Shown here one piece after another: positions 19,724 to 29,014 of a stretch of 64,000 bases of DNA. The stretch lies in NCBI GenBank assembly GCA_035628995.1, contig DASPIR010000010.1, positions 124,001-188,000 of the forward strand, given 5' to 3'. Every line of letters starts with the position of its first letter. Position 1 is the first letter of the stretch. The position numbers were made by a program, and so were the translations under genes. The notes beneath the pieces are model-generated. The model did not search any database. It was not told the DNA's origin and saw nothing but the letters and a program-made list of their open reading frames with translations. The DNA is from Clostridia bacterium (GTDB lineage: Bacteria > Bacillota > Clostridia > Lutisporales > Lutisporaceae).

Positions 19724-20572
19724 TTATTTGAACTCCTTGAAAAGCTTCTCAAAGTCCTCCATGCTGTCTATTACATGATATACATGCTCTTCAGCAGGGA
19801 ACTGCCTTTCCTTTACGTCCTTTATGTACTCTTTGAAAGCGTTTGTCTCGACTTCTGCTACCTTGGCATATTTCTTTACAAACTTAGGAGTAAACGCTTG
19901 GAATTTGCCAAGCATATCTCCGCTTATGATGAGCTGTCCGTCACATAAGCCGGCACCTATCGAGTAAACAGGAATAGTAAGCAGCTTGGTCAGAAATGCT
20001 GTAACTTCCGGTGGAACAGCCTCTACAAGTATTGCGTAAGCCCCCGCTTCCTGTACAGCAAGAGCATCCTTTATCAAATTCCTTGCGCTGTCCAGTGTTC
20101 TGCCTTGAGCTTTATATCCTCCAAACTGTCCCGAGCTTTGAGGAGTCAAGCCGATATGTCCCATCACCACTATTCCCGCATCAGTTATTGCCCTTATCCT
20201 GCTCTTTACTCTCACTCCGCCTTCGAGCTTTATACAGTCTACTCCACCTTCCTTAAGGAATCTGACTGCGTTAACCACTGCCTGCTCATCAGATACCTGA
20301 TAAGAGCCGAAGGGCATATCACCTATAACCCAAGTAGCGGGTGCCCCTCTTTTTACCGCCTGACAGTGGGAGATGCAGTCTTCCATGGTAACAGGTATCG
20401 TGCCTTCATATCCAAGTACCACCATACCCAAGGAGTCTCCAACCAATATCATGTCCATGCCTGCCTGTTCAGCAAAGGAAGCTGTAGGAAAATCATAGGC
20501 TGTAACCCATGCAGCAACTTCCCCTTCCTTCTTCATCTTGTAGAAGTCCAATACACTTTTCTTCTTTGCCAT
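19724..20572 (-). CDS. panB: 3-methyl-2-oxobutanoate hydroxymethyltransferase
   Basis: A 282-residue TIM-barrel enzyme that makes ketopantoate from 2-oxoisovalerate and methylene-THF, the first step of pantothenate synthesis. VTAYDFPTASFAEQAGMDMILVGDSLGMV near 22-50 holds metal-binding Asp residues. MGHIGLTPQS is near 135 and the catalytic Glu is in ILVEAVPPEV near 180. panC and panD are not in the window. Its substrate comes from the ilv pathway and its cofactor from FolD, encoded next door. Confidence 0.95.
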   Translation of the reverse strand: MAKKKSVLDFYKMKKEGEVAAWVTAYDFPTASFAEQAGMDMILVGDSLGMVVLGYEGTIPVTMEDCISHCQAVKRGAPATWVIGDMPFGSYQVSDEQAVVNAVRFLKEGGVDCIKLEGGVRVKSRIRAITDAGIVVMGHIGLTPQSSGQFGGYKAQGRTLDSARNLIKDALAVQEAGAYAILVEAVPPEVTAFLTKLLTIPVYSIGAGLCDGQLIISGDMLGKFQAFTPKFVKKYAKVAEVETNAFKEYIKDVKERQFPAEEHVYHVIDSMEDFEKLFKEFK

Positions 20573-20836
20573 AAAAGATCAACCCTTTCTTTTATATTTT
20601 ATATGGATATATTTAAAATACATACCTATTATTACCATACATAGACCACTATTATATATTTCTACAAAAATATTTTTTTACCTTCAAACAATCTAATAAA
20701 TAGAAGTATTAAGCATACGTGCCATTTTATGCGTATATATGTAAATATTATGCACGTCTTCCTAATATTGAATAAATGCCAGCTGTATTGTAAAATACTA
20801 TTGATGTCTCCAAAAAATTATATGAGGAGGTATATT

Positions 20837-22099
20837 ATGTTAAGAGATCGTTTAAAGATTGACGCAGCTTTCATCGAAGAACTCAACCATTATTTTGCAG
20901 ACCCAAGCAACAGCTTTATCAATGAAATCTTAAGCGTAGTAGAGAAGTACGGTACACCTGATGAGATTAATGAACAAGCAAGACAGGCAAGGAAACTGCC
21001 TAACCTGCTTGAACGCTTAAGGAATCAGGATTCCTCATACCTTAAGGACCTTGAATGGCTCGCATCCGTGAGGGACAAAGGTGCTTTCATCCCGGTATCG
21101 CAATACAGAAGGGATATCCTGGGCGACAAGGCTAGTGCCATGAGTTTCAGTGAGGATAAGGCAGTAACCCTTGAAATAAGTGCGCTGCAATACTTCCCAT
21201 GGCTTATCGAGGAAGCGAAGAAAGCAATAGACAAGAAAGAAATAATGCCCGGAAGATACATACGCGTACGGAAGATGAAGGAGCAAGAATCAGACAACGG
21301 AGATATACTGGCAATAGCTGCAGCAATGCAGATAGTAGGCGCAAGCTACGTAGAGACCCTTGATACCAAAGGTACAGACGGGTCAAATGTACACTTGGGA
21401 GGTCCCGCCACAATAACCGGTTATTTCGGCGGTGTAGGTCAGCCTAATGAGCATGCATTGATGTGGGTTGACGAACTCTTATATTATTATACCAACTACG
21501 GCGTCAACGAAGTTCTTAACATAAACCCGGGAACGGTATTCCTTGGCTATATGCTCTACAAGCTGGGAATCAATATAAAGTTCAAAATATCTGTTTTCAT
21601 GGGTAATGACAATCCTTTCTCAGTGCTTTGGACTCTTATGATGGCAAGGCTCTTTGCACGTGAGGATGGCACTACTCCTCTCATAGGCTTCAATCTCAGC
21701 AACTCCGTAAATAATGACACAATAGCGCTAAGTTCTTTGATGAGAAGGCAGTTCGGCTTTGAAAACAACGTGAGGATCGAACATCACATTACCGAAACTT
21801 ACAAGAGCATAGTCCGCCAGCCGTACAACAGGCGTGATGAACTAATGGAGCTTGCCCGTACAATACCAAACATTTCAGCAAAGCATGAGGGCGGTGACCC
21901 AGAAGCAGAGCTTAAACAGTCGCATCCGTCGGATATACTGGATTACTTCAGAGACAAGGAAGAAGTCATATCCTCCGGTGATATGCCTCATCTCCTTGGC
22001 AACTACCTTGGGAAACATGATGCAGTAAACAATACAGCAAGGGCACTTACAGAAAACGGCCTGGCTTTCATAGGAGCAAGAAAACTGCATAAGAGATAA
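20837..22099 (+). CDS. Conserved-looking soluble protein of unknown function
   Basis: A 420-residue protein that I do not recognise. It has no signal peptide and no clear membrane helix. The N-terminal 130 residues are helical and charged. The middle looks like an enzyme core, with GTDGSNVHLGGPATITGYFGG near 180-200, NINPGTVFLGYMLYKLG near 235 and TPLIGFNLSNSVNNDTI near 290. AGGAGG lies 6 bases before ATG 20837; an upstream in-frame ATG at 20729 lacks a ribosome site. A terminator follows directly, so it is a single-gene unit divergent from panB. Confidence 0.85.
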   Translation: MLRDRLKIDAAFIEELNHYFADPSNSFINEILSVVEKYGTPDEINEQARQARKLPNLLERLRNQDSSYLKDLEWLASVRDKGAFIPVSQYRRDILGDKASAMSFSEDKAVTLEISALQYFPWLIEEAKKAIDKKEIMPGRYIRVRKMKEQESDNGDILAIAAAMQIVGASYVETLDTKGTDGSNVHLGGPATITGYFGGVGQPNEHALMWVDELLYYYTNYGVNEVLNINPGTVFLGYMLYKLGINIKFKISVFMGNDNPFSVLWTLMMARLFAREDGTTPLIGFNLSNSVNNDTIALSSLMRRQFGFENNVRIEHHITETYKSIVRQPYNRRDELMELARTIPNISAKHEGGDPEAELKQSHPSDILDYFRDKEEVISSGDMPHLLGNYLGKHDAVNNTARALTENGLAFIGARKLHKR

Positions 22100-22103
22100 A
22101 CAG

Positions 22104-22134
22104 AGTGGGGTGTTTTACAGCACCCCACTTTTTC
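22104..22134 (+). terminator. Terminator after the unknown 420-residue gene
   Basis: AGTGGGGTG pairs with CACCCCACT across a short loop and is followed by a T run. Confidence 0.85.
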
Positions 22135-22201
22135 TTGCACAATATTTCCTTATTAACACATTGTGGTATAATATTATTATGATTTTTTAGGAGGGGTTAG
22201 T

Positions 22202-23311
22202 GTGAACACTGATAGATTGGTTAATGAGTTTATTGAAATGGTCAAAGTAAGCAGCCTGTCGTTAAAAGAAGGAAATTTTGCTTCCTTACTATCAGCAAAG
22301 CTAAAAACAATGGGTTTTGAGATATACATCGACAAAGCAGGTGAGAAGGCAGGCGGAGATACAGGAAATGTCCTGGGCAGGCTTAAGGGTACCCTTGATT
22401 CACAGCCAGTACTCTTATGCGCACATATGGATACAGTAGTTCCCGGCGAAAATATCAAGCCCATAATCCGTGAAGGGGTCATATACAGCGATGGCACCAC
22501 GGTGCTCGGAGGCGACGACAAGGCTGGGATTGCAGCGATATTGGAAGCAGTAAGATACATAAAAGAAAACAACATCCTCCACGGTGATATAGAAGTTGCA
22601 TTCACAATTTGTGAAGAGGGCGGAATGTTCGGCGCCAAGCATATGGACTACAGCTGGCTCAAATCGAAGCTTGCCTTTGTACTTGACAGCGGTGGAGATG
22701 TGGGTAAAGTAATAGTTCAAGCACCTGCACAATTAAAGACTCTTACAACCATAAAAGGAAAAGCTGCTCACGCAGGGGTTGCCCCTGAGAAGGGCATTAG
22801 TGCAATACAAGTTGCTGCAAGGGCTATCGACAATATGAAGCTGCTCCGTATTGATGAGGAGACAACTGCAAATGTGGGTAAGATAAGCGGCGGCGGCGCG
22901 ACTAACATAGTCTGCGATAAAATTGAAATTGCTATGGAAGCAAGAAGCCTTGTAAGAAGTAAGGTTGAAGCTCAGGCAAAGCATATGCTGGATTGTATAG
23001 ATAATGCCTGCAAAGAGTATGGAGCTGAACACGAGACTACACAGTATCTCAATTATCCCGAGATCAACATTTCAAAGGATGCAGACGTTATAAAGCTTGT
23101 AGGTTCAGCGATAAAAAGGTTGGGACTTGAAGCCTGCCTTGAGTCGACAGGCGGCGGAAGTGATACAAATATAATGAATGGTAAAGGCTTGCAGGCAGTG
23201 ACCATTGCCATAGGAATGACCAATGTGCATACCACTTCAGAGAGCATAGCCATAAAAGATATGGAAAAGGCTGCAGAGTTGGTTGCGGCAATAATACAAG
23301 AGGTTAAATAA
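22202..23311 (+). CDS. M20-family metallopeptidase, peptidase T-like
   Basis: A 369-residue di-zinc peptidase of the PepT-like subgroup. LLCAHMDTVVPG near 75 gives the first zinc His/Asp. GGDDKAGIAAILEAV near 107 gives the bridging Asp, TICEEGGMFGAKH near 140 the catalytic Glu pair, and NVHTTSESIAIKDM near 340 the last His. The dimerisation domain (KGKAAHAGVAPEKGISAIQ) lies between. It probably releases N-terminal residues from short peptides in the cytoplasm. The start is GTG with GGAGG 7 bases upstream. Confidence 0.9.
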   Translation: MNTDRLVNEFIEMVKVSSLSLKEGNFASLLSAKLKTMGFEIYIDKAGEKAGGDTGNVLGRLKGTLDSQPVLLCAHMDTVVPGENIKPIIREGVIYSDGTTVLGGDDKAGIAAILEAVRYIKENNILHGDIEVAFTICEEGGMFGAKHMDYSWLKSKLAFVLDSGGDVGKVIVQAPAQLKTLTTIKGKAAHAGVAPEKGISAIQVAARAIDNMKLLRIDEETTANVGKISGGGATNIVCDKIEIAMEARSLVRSKVEAQAKHMLDCIDNACKEYGAEHETTQYLNYPEINISKDADVIKLVGSAIKRLGLEACLESTGGGSDTNIMNGKGLQAVTIAIGMTNVHTTSESIAIKDMEKAAELVAAIIQEVK

Positions 23312-23313
23312 TA

Positions 23314-23335
23314 AAGAAGCGGAAACGCTTCTTTT
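23314..23335. terminator. Terminator between peptidase and Nudix genes
   Basis: AAGAAGCG pairs with CGCTTCTT across a 4-base loop, with A and T flanks that could serve both convergent genes. Confidence 0.75.
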
Positions 23336-23366
23336 CATTTTGGCCTAGCCTATTCTTTGTTTCTTT

Positions 23367-23765
23367 CTACTCCGCAAAAAGCTTTTCATCCCGCATAAGC
23401 TTTTCAACAATCGCCACATCTGCCGGAACGAAATCAAAGCTAGAAAGCTCATTTCTTTCAACCCACCTGAAATCGTTGCATTCAAGGGTTTTTCCTTTGC
23501 CTTTCAGTATCTTGCATAAATAGCACAGGAGCAGAATATCCTTCTCTTCATATTTGAATTTTACTACTTTATAAATGTCAGTTACTTCTATATCCATATC
23601 CAGTTCTTCTTTTATCTCTCTTATAATGCACTCTTCCGGGGTTTCATCAGGCTCTAGTTTGCCGCCGGGAAACTCCCATTTATATTCCATGTGCGAGCCC
23701 GCCTGCCTTTGTGCGATCAACACCTTGCCGCTTCTTACCATGGCTGCTGCAGTTACTATAAACAT
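23367..23765 (-). CDS. Nudix hydrolase, MutT-like
   Basis: A 132-residue single-domain Nudix protein. The Nudix box is complete: GGKLEPDETPEECIIREIKEELDMDI, with the REIKEEL metal-binding glutamates (shown here as positions 35-59). Small proteins with the N-terminal VTAAAMVRSGKVLIAQRQ and EFPGGKLE are usually (8-oxo)-dGTP or dNTP pyrophosphatases that clean the nucleotide pool. The exact substrate cannot be read from sequence. Confidence 0.88.
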   Translation of the reverse strand: MFIVTAAAMVRSGKVLIAQRQAGSHMEYKWEFPGGKLEPDETPEECIIREIKEELDMDIEVTDIYKVVKFKYEEKDILLLCYLCKILKGKGKTLECNDFRWVERNELSSFDFVPADVAIVEKLMRDEKLFAE

Positions 23766-24038
23766 ATAAGCTCTCCTTTGCCGATAATAAAGCTTTATGC
23801 GAAATATCTTTTAAATTTTATTTTTCAAATTTCGCAAAAAGATTTCCTTAATTGTTATTGAATTCGCACTATACCCATTAGGAATACTTCTGTGCGTTCA
23901 ATATAATAAATATTATACTACAAACACCGATTAATTAATATTATTATAGAGTATACCTCGAACATCCTACCCTCACGATTTGAAACTTACGCTTTTTCTG
24001 GTATAATCTATATAATATTCAATTGGACGGTGATATAC

Positions 24039-25202
24039 ATGCAAAACGAAAGCAGTACACTTAGGTTAAGATTTGAACTTCTATATTTCGCCTTGTATGG
24101 TACTATGGCATGCTACTACCCCTTTCTGCCCTTGTACCTGGAAAGCCGAAATCTTACATATACACAGATAGGCATAGTATTTGCACTTAATTCCCTTGTG
24201 GGCATTATCGCACAGCCAATATGGGGCTTTATAACCGACAAGCGCCTTACTAAAAAGAAGACGCTTTTTATCTCCTCGGTATTCTCAGCTATACTAATTT
24301 TCAATTTTCTTGCAGCTCATAGCTTTATATACATAATTGCTTCGATAGTCATGCTGATTATATTTCAGAGCATCACTTCTCCTATGTGTGATGCATACAG
24401 CTATGAGGTAATAGAGCAGACTGGTGCCTTCAGCTACGGGCAGGTGCGTCTCGTGGGCTCCATAGGCTTTGCGCTGATATCAGTGGGTTTGGGAAAGGTA
24501 ATCCAGCTGACAGATTTGAGAGTCAGCTTCATCTTATATTCTATATTGTTCGCGATAACCGCATATCTTGTTTTTGGCATAAAAACCGAAGGAAAAGCGA
24601 ATATAAAACGTCCAAGCATCAGAGATGTACTGGATACTATAAAGCAATTCAAATTCATGGTATTTGTGTTCTCAGTACTTCTAGTCAATATAGCACTAGG
24701 GGCAAATAGCAGCTACATATCAGTTCTGGTGAAAAAAACAGGAGGAAGCGTTGCAATCCTTGGATTTGTGTGGTTCGTTGTTGCTATAAGCGAGATTCCC
24801 GCTTTCTTCTTTGGAAGTCATCTTCAGAAAAGATTTGGAGAACTGAACATATATCTCTGGGCTGTTGGATTATATGTACTGAGATTTTTCCTCTGCTCAA
24901 TTGAGCAAAGCTATTTGTCAGTTATAGCAATACAGCTTTTGCAGGGTGTGACCTTCCCGCTTTATCTAATGGGAGCTATGCAGTATCTCTACAAAATAAT
25001 ACCTGAGCAAATCAAAGCCTCCGGCATTACCATACTTTCCTCCCTTGGTTTCGGGCTTGGAAGCTTCATAGGCAATCTGGGCGGCGGAATGCTGCTGGAG
25101 AGCCATGGAGTATATTCCCTCTATAGGGTGCTGTCTGTATTCTGCTTATTGTCCTTTCTTGTAGGTATTTATCTGAAGTCCTTTGATAAGAAAATGGCTT
25201 AA
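24039..25202 (+). CDS. MFS transporter, LacY/nucleoside-permease-like
   Basis: A 387-residue membrane protein with about 12 helices. FALYGTMACYYPFLPLYLESR in the first helix and GFITDKRLTKKKTLF (the MFS loop 2-3 signature) are visible. The gene resembles the MFS_1-like group that includes LacY and nucleoside porters; the substrate is unknown. I choose ATG 24039, about 8 bases after a GGACGGTGA site, instead of the GTG at 24030. TATAAT boxes upstream (24001-24016) could be its promoter. The 273 bases between it and the Nudix gene hold nothing else I can support. Confidence 0.85.
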   Translation: MQNESSTLRLRFELLYFALYGTMACYYPFLPLYLESRNLTYTQIGIVFALNSLVGIIAQPIWGFITDKRLTKKKTLFISSVFSAILIFNFLAAHSFIYIIASIVMLIIFQSITSPMCDAYSYEVIEQTGAFSYGQVRLVGSIGFALISVGLGKVIQLTDLRVSFILYSILFAITAYLVFGIKTEGKANIKRPSIRDVLDTIKQFKFMVFVFSVLLVNIALGANSSYISVLVKKTGGSVAILGFVWFVVAISEIPAFFFGSHLQKRFGELNIYLWAVGLYVLRFFLCSIEQSYLSVIAIQLLQGVTFPLYLMGAMQYLYKIIPEQIKASGITILSSLGFGLGSFIGNLGGGMLLESHGVYSLYRVLSVFCLLSFLVGIYLKSFDKKMA

Positions 25203-25238
25203 AAAAAGTAGTTTATCCTTCCGGATAAACTACTTTTT
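25203..25238. terminator. Bidirectional terminator between MFS gene and pckA
   Basis: AAAAAGTAGTTTATCC pairs with GGATAAACTACTTTTT across a 4-base loop; symmetrical A and T runs serve both convergent genes. Confidence 0.88.
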
Positions 25239-25239
25239 C

Positions 25240-26796
25240 TTATTTTACTATCGGACCTGCATTTACTATATCCTCTGAAACCCCCTTGAATTTCTGGAAG
25301 TTTATATTGAAATCCTTGGCAAGCTTTCCTGCTGTCTTTTCATATTCTGCCTTATCCTGCCATACATTCACAGGCTTCAGTACCTCTGTTGGAACTTCAG
25401 GGCATTCAGTGGGAACGTTCAATCCGAATATCGGGTCCATATCGTATTTCACATTGTTCAATTTTCCGCTGATTGCACCATTTACCATAGCTCTGGTGTA
25501 GGACAGCTTCATACGCTTGCCAACACCGTAGGAACCACCGCTCCAGCCAGTGTTTACAAGGAATACTCTTGCATTATTCTCATCAATCTTCTTACCAAGC
25601 AATTCTGCATAAACTTGTGGCTTCATAGGCATAAACGGCGCTCCGAAGCAGGTGGAGAAAGTGGCTGTGGGTTCTACTATGCCTCTTTCTGTTCCTGCCA
25701 GCTTGCTTGTGTACCCCGACATGAAGTGATACATTGCCTGCTCTTTTGTAAGCCTTGAGATTGGAGGCAGCACGCCTGTAGCATCAGCTGTAAGGAATAC
25801 TATCGTAGAAGGATTACCGCCCACGCCTTCCTCAACTGCATTATCTATATAGGTTACAGGATATCCTGCACGTGTATTTTCAGTAAACTGTTCGCTGTCA
25901 TAGTTGGGAACACCAGTCTCAGGGTCTATGACAACATTTTCAACTACAGTACCAAACCTAATGGCATCCCATATCTGAGGTTCATTTTCCTTTGAAAGCT
26001 TTATACACTTTGCATAACAGCCTCCTTCAAAGTTGAAAACACCGTCAGCTGTCCAGCCGTGCTCATCGTCTCCAATCAGTCTTCTTCCATTATCAGCAGA
26101 TAAAGTAGTCTTCCCTGTACCAGATAATCCAAAGAACAATGCAACATCTCCATCTTTTCCAATGTTGGCTGAGCAGTGCATTGGCATTACACCCTTTGCA
26201 GGAAGTATGAAGTTCATAACTGTGAATAGGGATTTCTTTATCTCTCCACAGTACTTGGAGCCGCCAATTATTACAATTTTCTTTGCAAAATTCAATATAA
26301 TGAAGGCCTCGGAATTTGTGCCATCCAGTGCTGCATCAGCAAGGCATCCAGGAGCGGCTATTACTGTATATTCAGGTTCAAAGCCTTCCAGTTCTCCTGC
26401 CTTTGGCTTTATGAAAAGCTGCTGGGCAAAAAGGTTCTGACATGCGTATTCATTTATTACTCTTATAGGTATTCTGTAATTCTTATCTGCTCCTACAAAA
26501 CCATCAAAAACAAAAAGCTCTTTCGGTTTTATATAGTCCAGCACTTTTTTATACAAGCTCTCAAATTTCTCAGTGCTGATAGGTACATTGACCTTACCCC
26601 AATCTATTTTGTCATGTATGCTCGGTTCATCAACAATGAACCTGTCTCCAGGGGACCTGCCTGTATACTTTCCTGTATTGATGCTTAACGCTCCAGTATC
26701 AGTAAGAACAGCACTTTCATTTTTTACCGCTGCTTCAACGAGCTTACCTACTGTCAGATTGTGGTGCACCTTGGCACCTACATTATCTAATCTCAC
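25240..26796 (-). CDS. pckA: Phosphoenolpyruvate carboxykinase (ATP)
   Basis: A 518-residue enzyme interconverting oxaloacetate and PEP with ATP. The PEPCK P-loop [13 protein letters not shown] is near 235. GDDEHGW, the R-x-Y arginine in [12 protein letters not shown] and the substrate-binding [13 protein letters not shown] are present. I favour GTG 26796 ([13 protein letters not shown]), since GGGGGTGG lies just upstream and this N-terminus fits the family. A frame from 26826 also exists. In anaerobes it may act in gluconeogenesis or as an ATP-forming anaplerotic enzyme. The upstream region carries repeats (see separate entry). Confidence 0.94.
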   Translation of the reverse strand: MRLDNVGAKVHHNLTVGKLVEAAVKNESAVLTDTGALSINTGKYTGRSPGDRFIVDEPSIHDKIDWGKVNVPISTEKFESLYKKVLDYIKPKELFVFDGFVGADKNYRIPIRVINEYACQNLFAQQLFIKPKAGELEGFEPEYTVIAAPGCLADAALDGTNSEAFIILNFAKKIVIIGGSKYCGEIKKSLFTVMNFILPAKGVMPMHCSANIGKDGDVALFFGLSGTGKTTLSADNGRRLIGDDEHGWTADGVFNFEGGCYAKCIKLSKENEPQIWDAIRFGTVVENVVIDPETGVPNYDSEQFTENTRAGYPVTYIDNAVEEGVGGNPSTIVFLTADATGVLPPISRLTKEQAMYHFMSGYTSKLAGTERGIVEPTATFSTCFGAPFMPMKPQVYAELLGKKIDENNARVFLVNTGWSGGSYGVGKRMKLSYTRAMVNGAISGKLNNVKYDMDPIFGLNVPTECPEVPTEVLKPVNVWQDKAEYEKTAGKLAKDFNINFQKFKGVSEDIVNAGPIVK

Positions 26797-26935
26797 AATG
26801 CCACCCCCATATTTATTAGCACACATTCAATGTGTCAATATTCTTGCATTATGTATACAAGGGTAGATAGATTCCCACATCAAATGTGCAATTTACAGTA
26901 TAATTATATATCATGCAGGTGGATTGTGCTATGCT

Positions 26936-26987
26936 TTTCACAAACATTTCACAATTGTGAGTTACATTGACGACATTAAGTTACATT
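26936..26987 (-). promoter_or_regulatory. Cluster of repeats upstream of pckA, possible operator
   Basis: TTTCACAA occurs at 26936 and 26947, 11 bases apart. The second copy begins a perfect 12-bp palindrome TCACAATTGTGA (26949-26960). AGTTACATT occurs at 26960 and 26979, 19 bases apart. A TATAAT box lies downstream on the minus strand without a good -35, as in activator-dependent promoters. The regulator is unknown. Confidence 0.5.
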
Positions 26988-27006
26988 AATCGACCGTATT
27001 TGTAAC

Positions 27007-28068
27007 TTATTTCATAAATCCTCTAAAGATTTTAAGAAGTGTTTCATTGGAACTCCTGTCCTTGACAGCCAGCCTGAAATGAAACTCTGAAAGTCCATTG
27101 AAGCCTTCTGCGGTTCTTATCAATATCCCATCCTTCACCATATCAGCCTTAAGCTGTGAAGCAGTCATTTTCCTGTTTATAAGCTCAACCAGGTGAAAAT
27201 TTGCCTTTGAGGGATATACCCTTAACTCTTTGAGATTGCAAAGCCCCTCGAAAAGATACTCTCTTTCACTTTTTACCCAAGTCCTTGCTTTTTCAATATA
27301 ACTTTGATCTTCAAATATGCTGCATGCCGCAATAACAGCTGCAGAGTTGAGATTCCAAGGCTCCATAAGCTCCTTTGCACCCTTTGCTGCTTCTATGTTT
27401 GCTGTAACTGCATAACCAAGCCTTATTCCGGGCATTCCGAAAAACTTGGTAGCTGCTCGAATCACTGTTATGTTCATGAATTCTTCCACAGTGTCAACCA
27501 TACTGTTTCCGGGATAGCTGTCGGTGAATTCCATGAAGGCCTCATCAATAATCAACCGGCAATCCAGCTTTAAGAGAGCTGCTGCAAGCTCCTTCATGGC
27601 AGCTTTCTCAACAAGAGTCCCGGTGGGGTTATTTGGATTGCAAATTATCACCAGAGAATGGGGTTTTATATTTCCAATCAGCATTTCCATGTTTATAGTA
27701 GTAAAGTCTGAGCTGAATGCCGAGATCTCATTAAACTCAAGTCCGGCAGCATTTGCCGCCCTCCTGTATTCCGAGAAGGTTGGGCTAAGGCTTACTACCC
27801 TTTCAGCACCGGAGGAAGCTGTCAGCTTATATATTAGTTCCACAGCACCATTCCCCGGGATAATATATTCTATATTCTTTATTTGAAGATAAGCCGCTAC
27901 ATGCTCCCTTACCTCTTGGTATTCCAAATCAGGATACTTTGTAAAATCCTCTAGTCTTTCAGAAAGCAACCTCTTGAAGCTGTCCGGTACTCCCATGGGA
28001 TTTATATTTGAGCTGAAATCTATAATCCTTCCACTGAACTTATATACATCTCCGCCATGAAAATTCAT
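27007..28068 (-). CDS. cobD: Threonine-phosphate decarboxylase (CobD), PLP enzyme
   Basis: A 353-residue class I/II aminotransferase-fold enzyme. FHGGDVYKFSGRIIDFSSNINPMG at the N-terminus and IIPGNGAVELIY near 75 are typical of CobD. The PLP lysine lies in RAATKFFGMPGIRLGYA near 215 and NPNNPTGT is near 150. It makes (R)-1-amino-2-propanol phosphate for the lower arm of B12. A histidinol-phosphate aminotransferase is the nearest alternative, but the B12 operon context decides. It is the last gene of the riboswitch-controlled operon. Confidence 0.9.
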   Translation of the reverse strand: MNFHGGDVYKFSGRIIDFSSNINPMGVPDSFKRLLSERLEDFTKYPDLEYQEVREHVAAYLQIKNIEYIIPGNGAVELIYKLTASSGAERVVSLSPTFSEYRRAANAAGLEFNEISAFSSDFTTINMEMLIGNIKPHSLVIICNPNNPTGTLVEKAAMKELAAALLKLDCRLIIDEAFMEFTDSYPGNSMVDTVEEFMNITVIRAATKFFGMPGIRLGYAVTANIEAAKGAKELMEPWNLNSAAVIAACSIFEDQSYIEKARTWVKSEREYLFEGLCNLKELRVYPSKANFHLVELINRKMTASQLKADMVKDGILIRTAEGFNGLSEFHFRLAVKDRSSNETLLKIFRGFMK

Positions 28069-28078
28069 TCATATCCCC

Positions 28079-29014
28079 CTAACCGAATAATATGGAAAAC
28101 AAAATAAGTGCAAGTATTGCAGCTGTGTACATCAGCCTTATAACAGCTTTTATATCATTTTTGTTCATAGACCGTGACGGCTCACCTATAGTAGGCTTCT
28201 CCACAGGCTTTCCAAAGTAATGGTTTGTTCCTCCCAGCTGTACGCCAAGGGCTCCTGCCGCTGCAGACTCTGGGAACCCGCTGTTGGGACTGCTGTGGTT
28301 CCTGCTGTCCCTAATAAGTATCTGAAAGCTTCTTTTATAATCCAATCCCAGAAGCATTGAGGCAAGCACCATCAGTATACCTGTCAGCCTTGCGGGTATG
28401 TAGTTGGCTATATCGTCAAAACGGGCAGATGCCCAGCCAAAATGCAGATATCTGTCATTTTTATAACCCACCATTGAGTCCAGTGTGTTGACTGCCTTAT
28501 ATGCCATAGCCAGAGGCGCTCCCCCTATGAACATATAAAACAGCGGAGCAATAACTCCATCAGAAGTGTTCTCCGCCACTGTTTCAACAGCTCCTCTTGT
28601 AATTCCGCTTTCGTTAAGACTATATGTATCCCTTCCCACTATCATGGAGAGCAGCTTCCTGCTTTTTTCCAAATCGCCCTCCAGAAGAGCATTGTATATT
28701 CTCCCTCCCTCATCCGACAGGCAGCGGGCTGCGATACAGGTATACATCAGCAATACATTGACTATATGATACAGGTATGGATTGACCCTGCCGGCAAACC
28801 TCAAAATAGACCAGGGCAACAGATAAGAAAGTCCGGCAGTAGTTATCAGCAGGAATACTCCCGCTGCCTTTGTGCCAAGCTCTGATTTGGCAAGCCTTCT
28901 CACATATTTTTCAAAAGAACTGATATAAGTGCCGATAAGTCTGACAGGATGGGGCATTGATGGTGGATCTCCAAGCACTAAATCCACCAGGAAAGCCGCT
29001 CCAATACTAAGCAT
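28079..29014 (-). CDS. cbiB: Adenosylcobinamide-phosphate synthase
   Basis: A 311-residue membrane protein (about 5 helices) that attaches aminopropanol phosphate to adenosylcobyric acid. DLVLGDPPSMPHPVRLIGT at the N-terminus and ETVAENTSDGVIAPLFYMFIGG near 150 are the family signatures; NSGFPESAAAGALGVQLGG is near 240. It overlaps cobQ by 8 bases and is followed by cobD, which makes its co-substrate. Called cobD in Pseudomonas naming. Confidence 0.94.
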   Translation of the reverse strand: MLSIGAAFLVDLVLGDPPSMPHPVRLIGTYISSFEKYVRRLAKSELGTKAAGVFLLITTAGLSYLLPWSILRFAGRVNPYLYHIVNVLLMYTCIAARCLSDEGGRIYNALLEGDLEKSRKLLSMIVGRDTYSLNESGITRGAVETVAENTSDGVIAPLFYMFIGGAPLAMAYKAVNTLDSMVGYKNDRYLHFGWASARFDDIANYIPARLTGILMVLASMLLGLDYKRSFQILIRDSRNHSSPNSGFPESAAAGALGVQLGGTNHYFGKPVEKPTIGEPSRSMNKNDIKAVIRLMYTAAILALILFSILFG

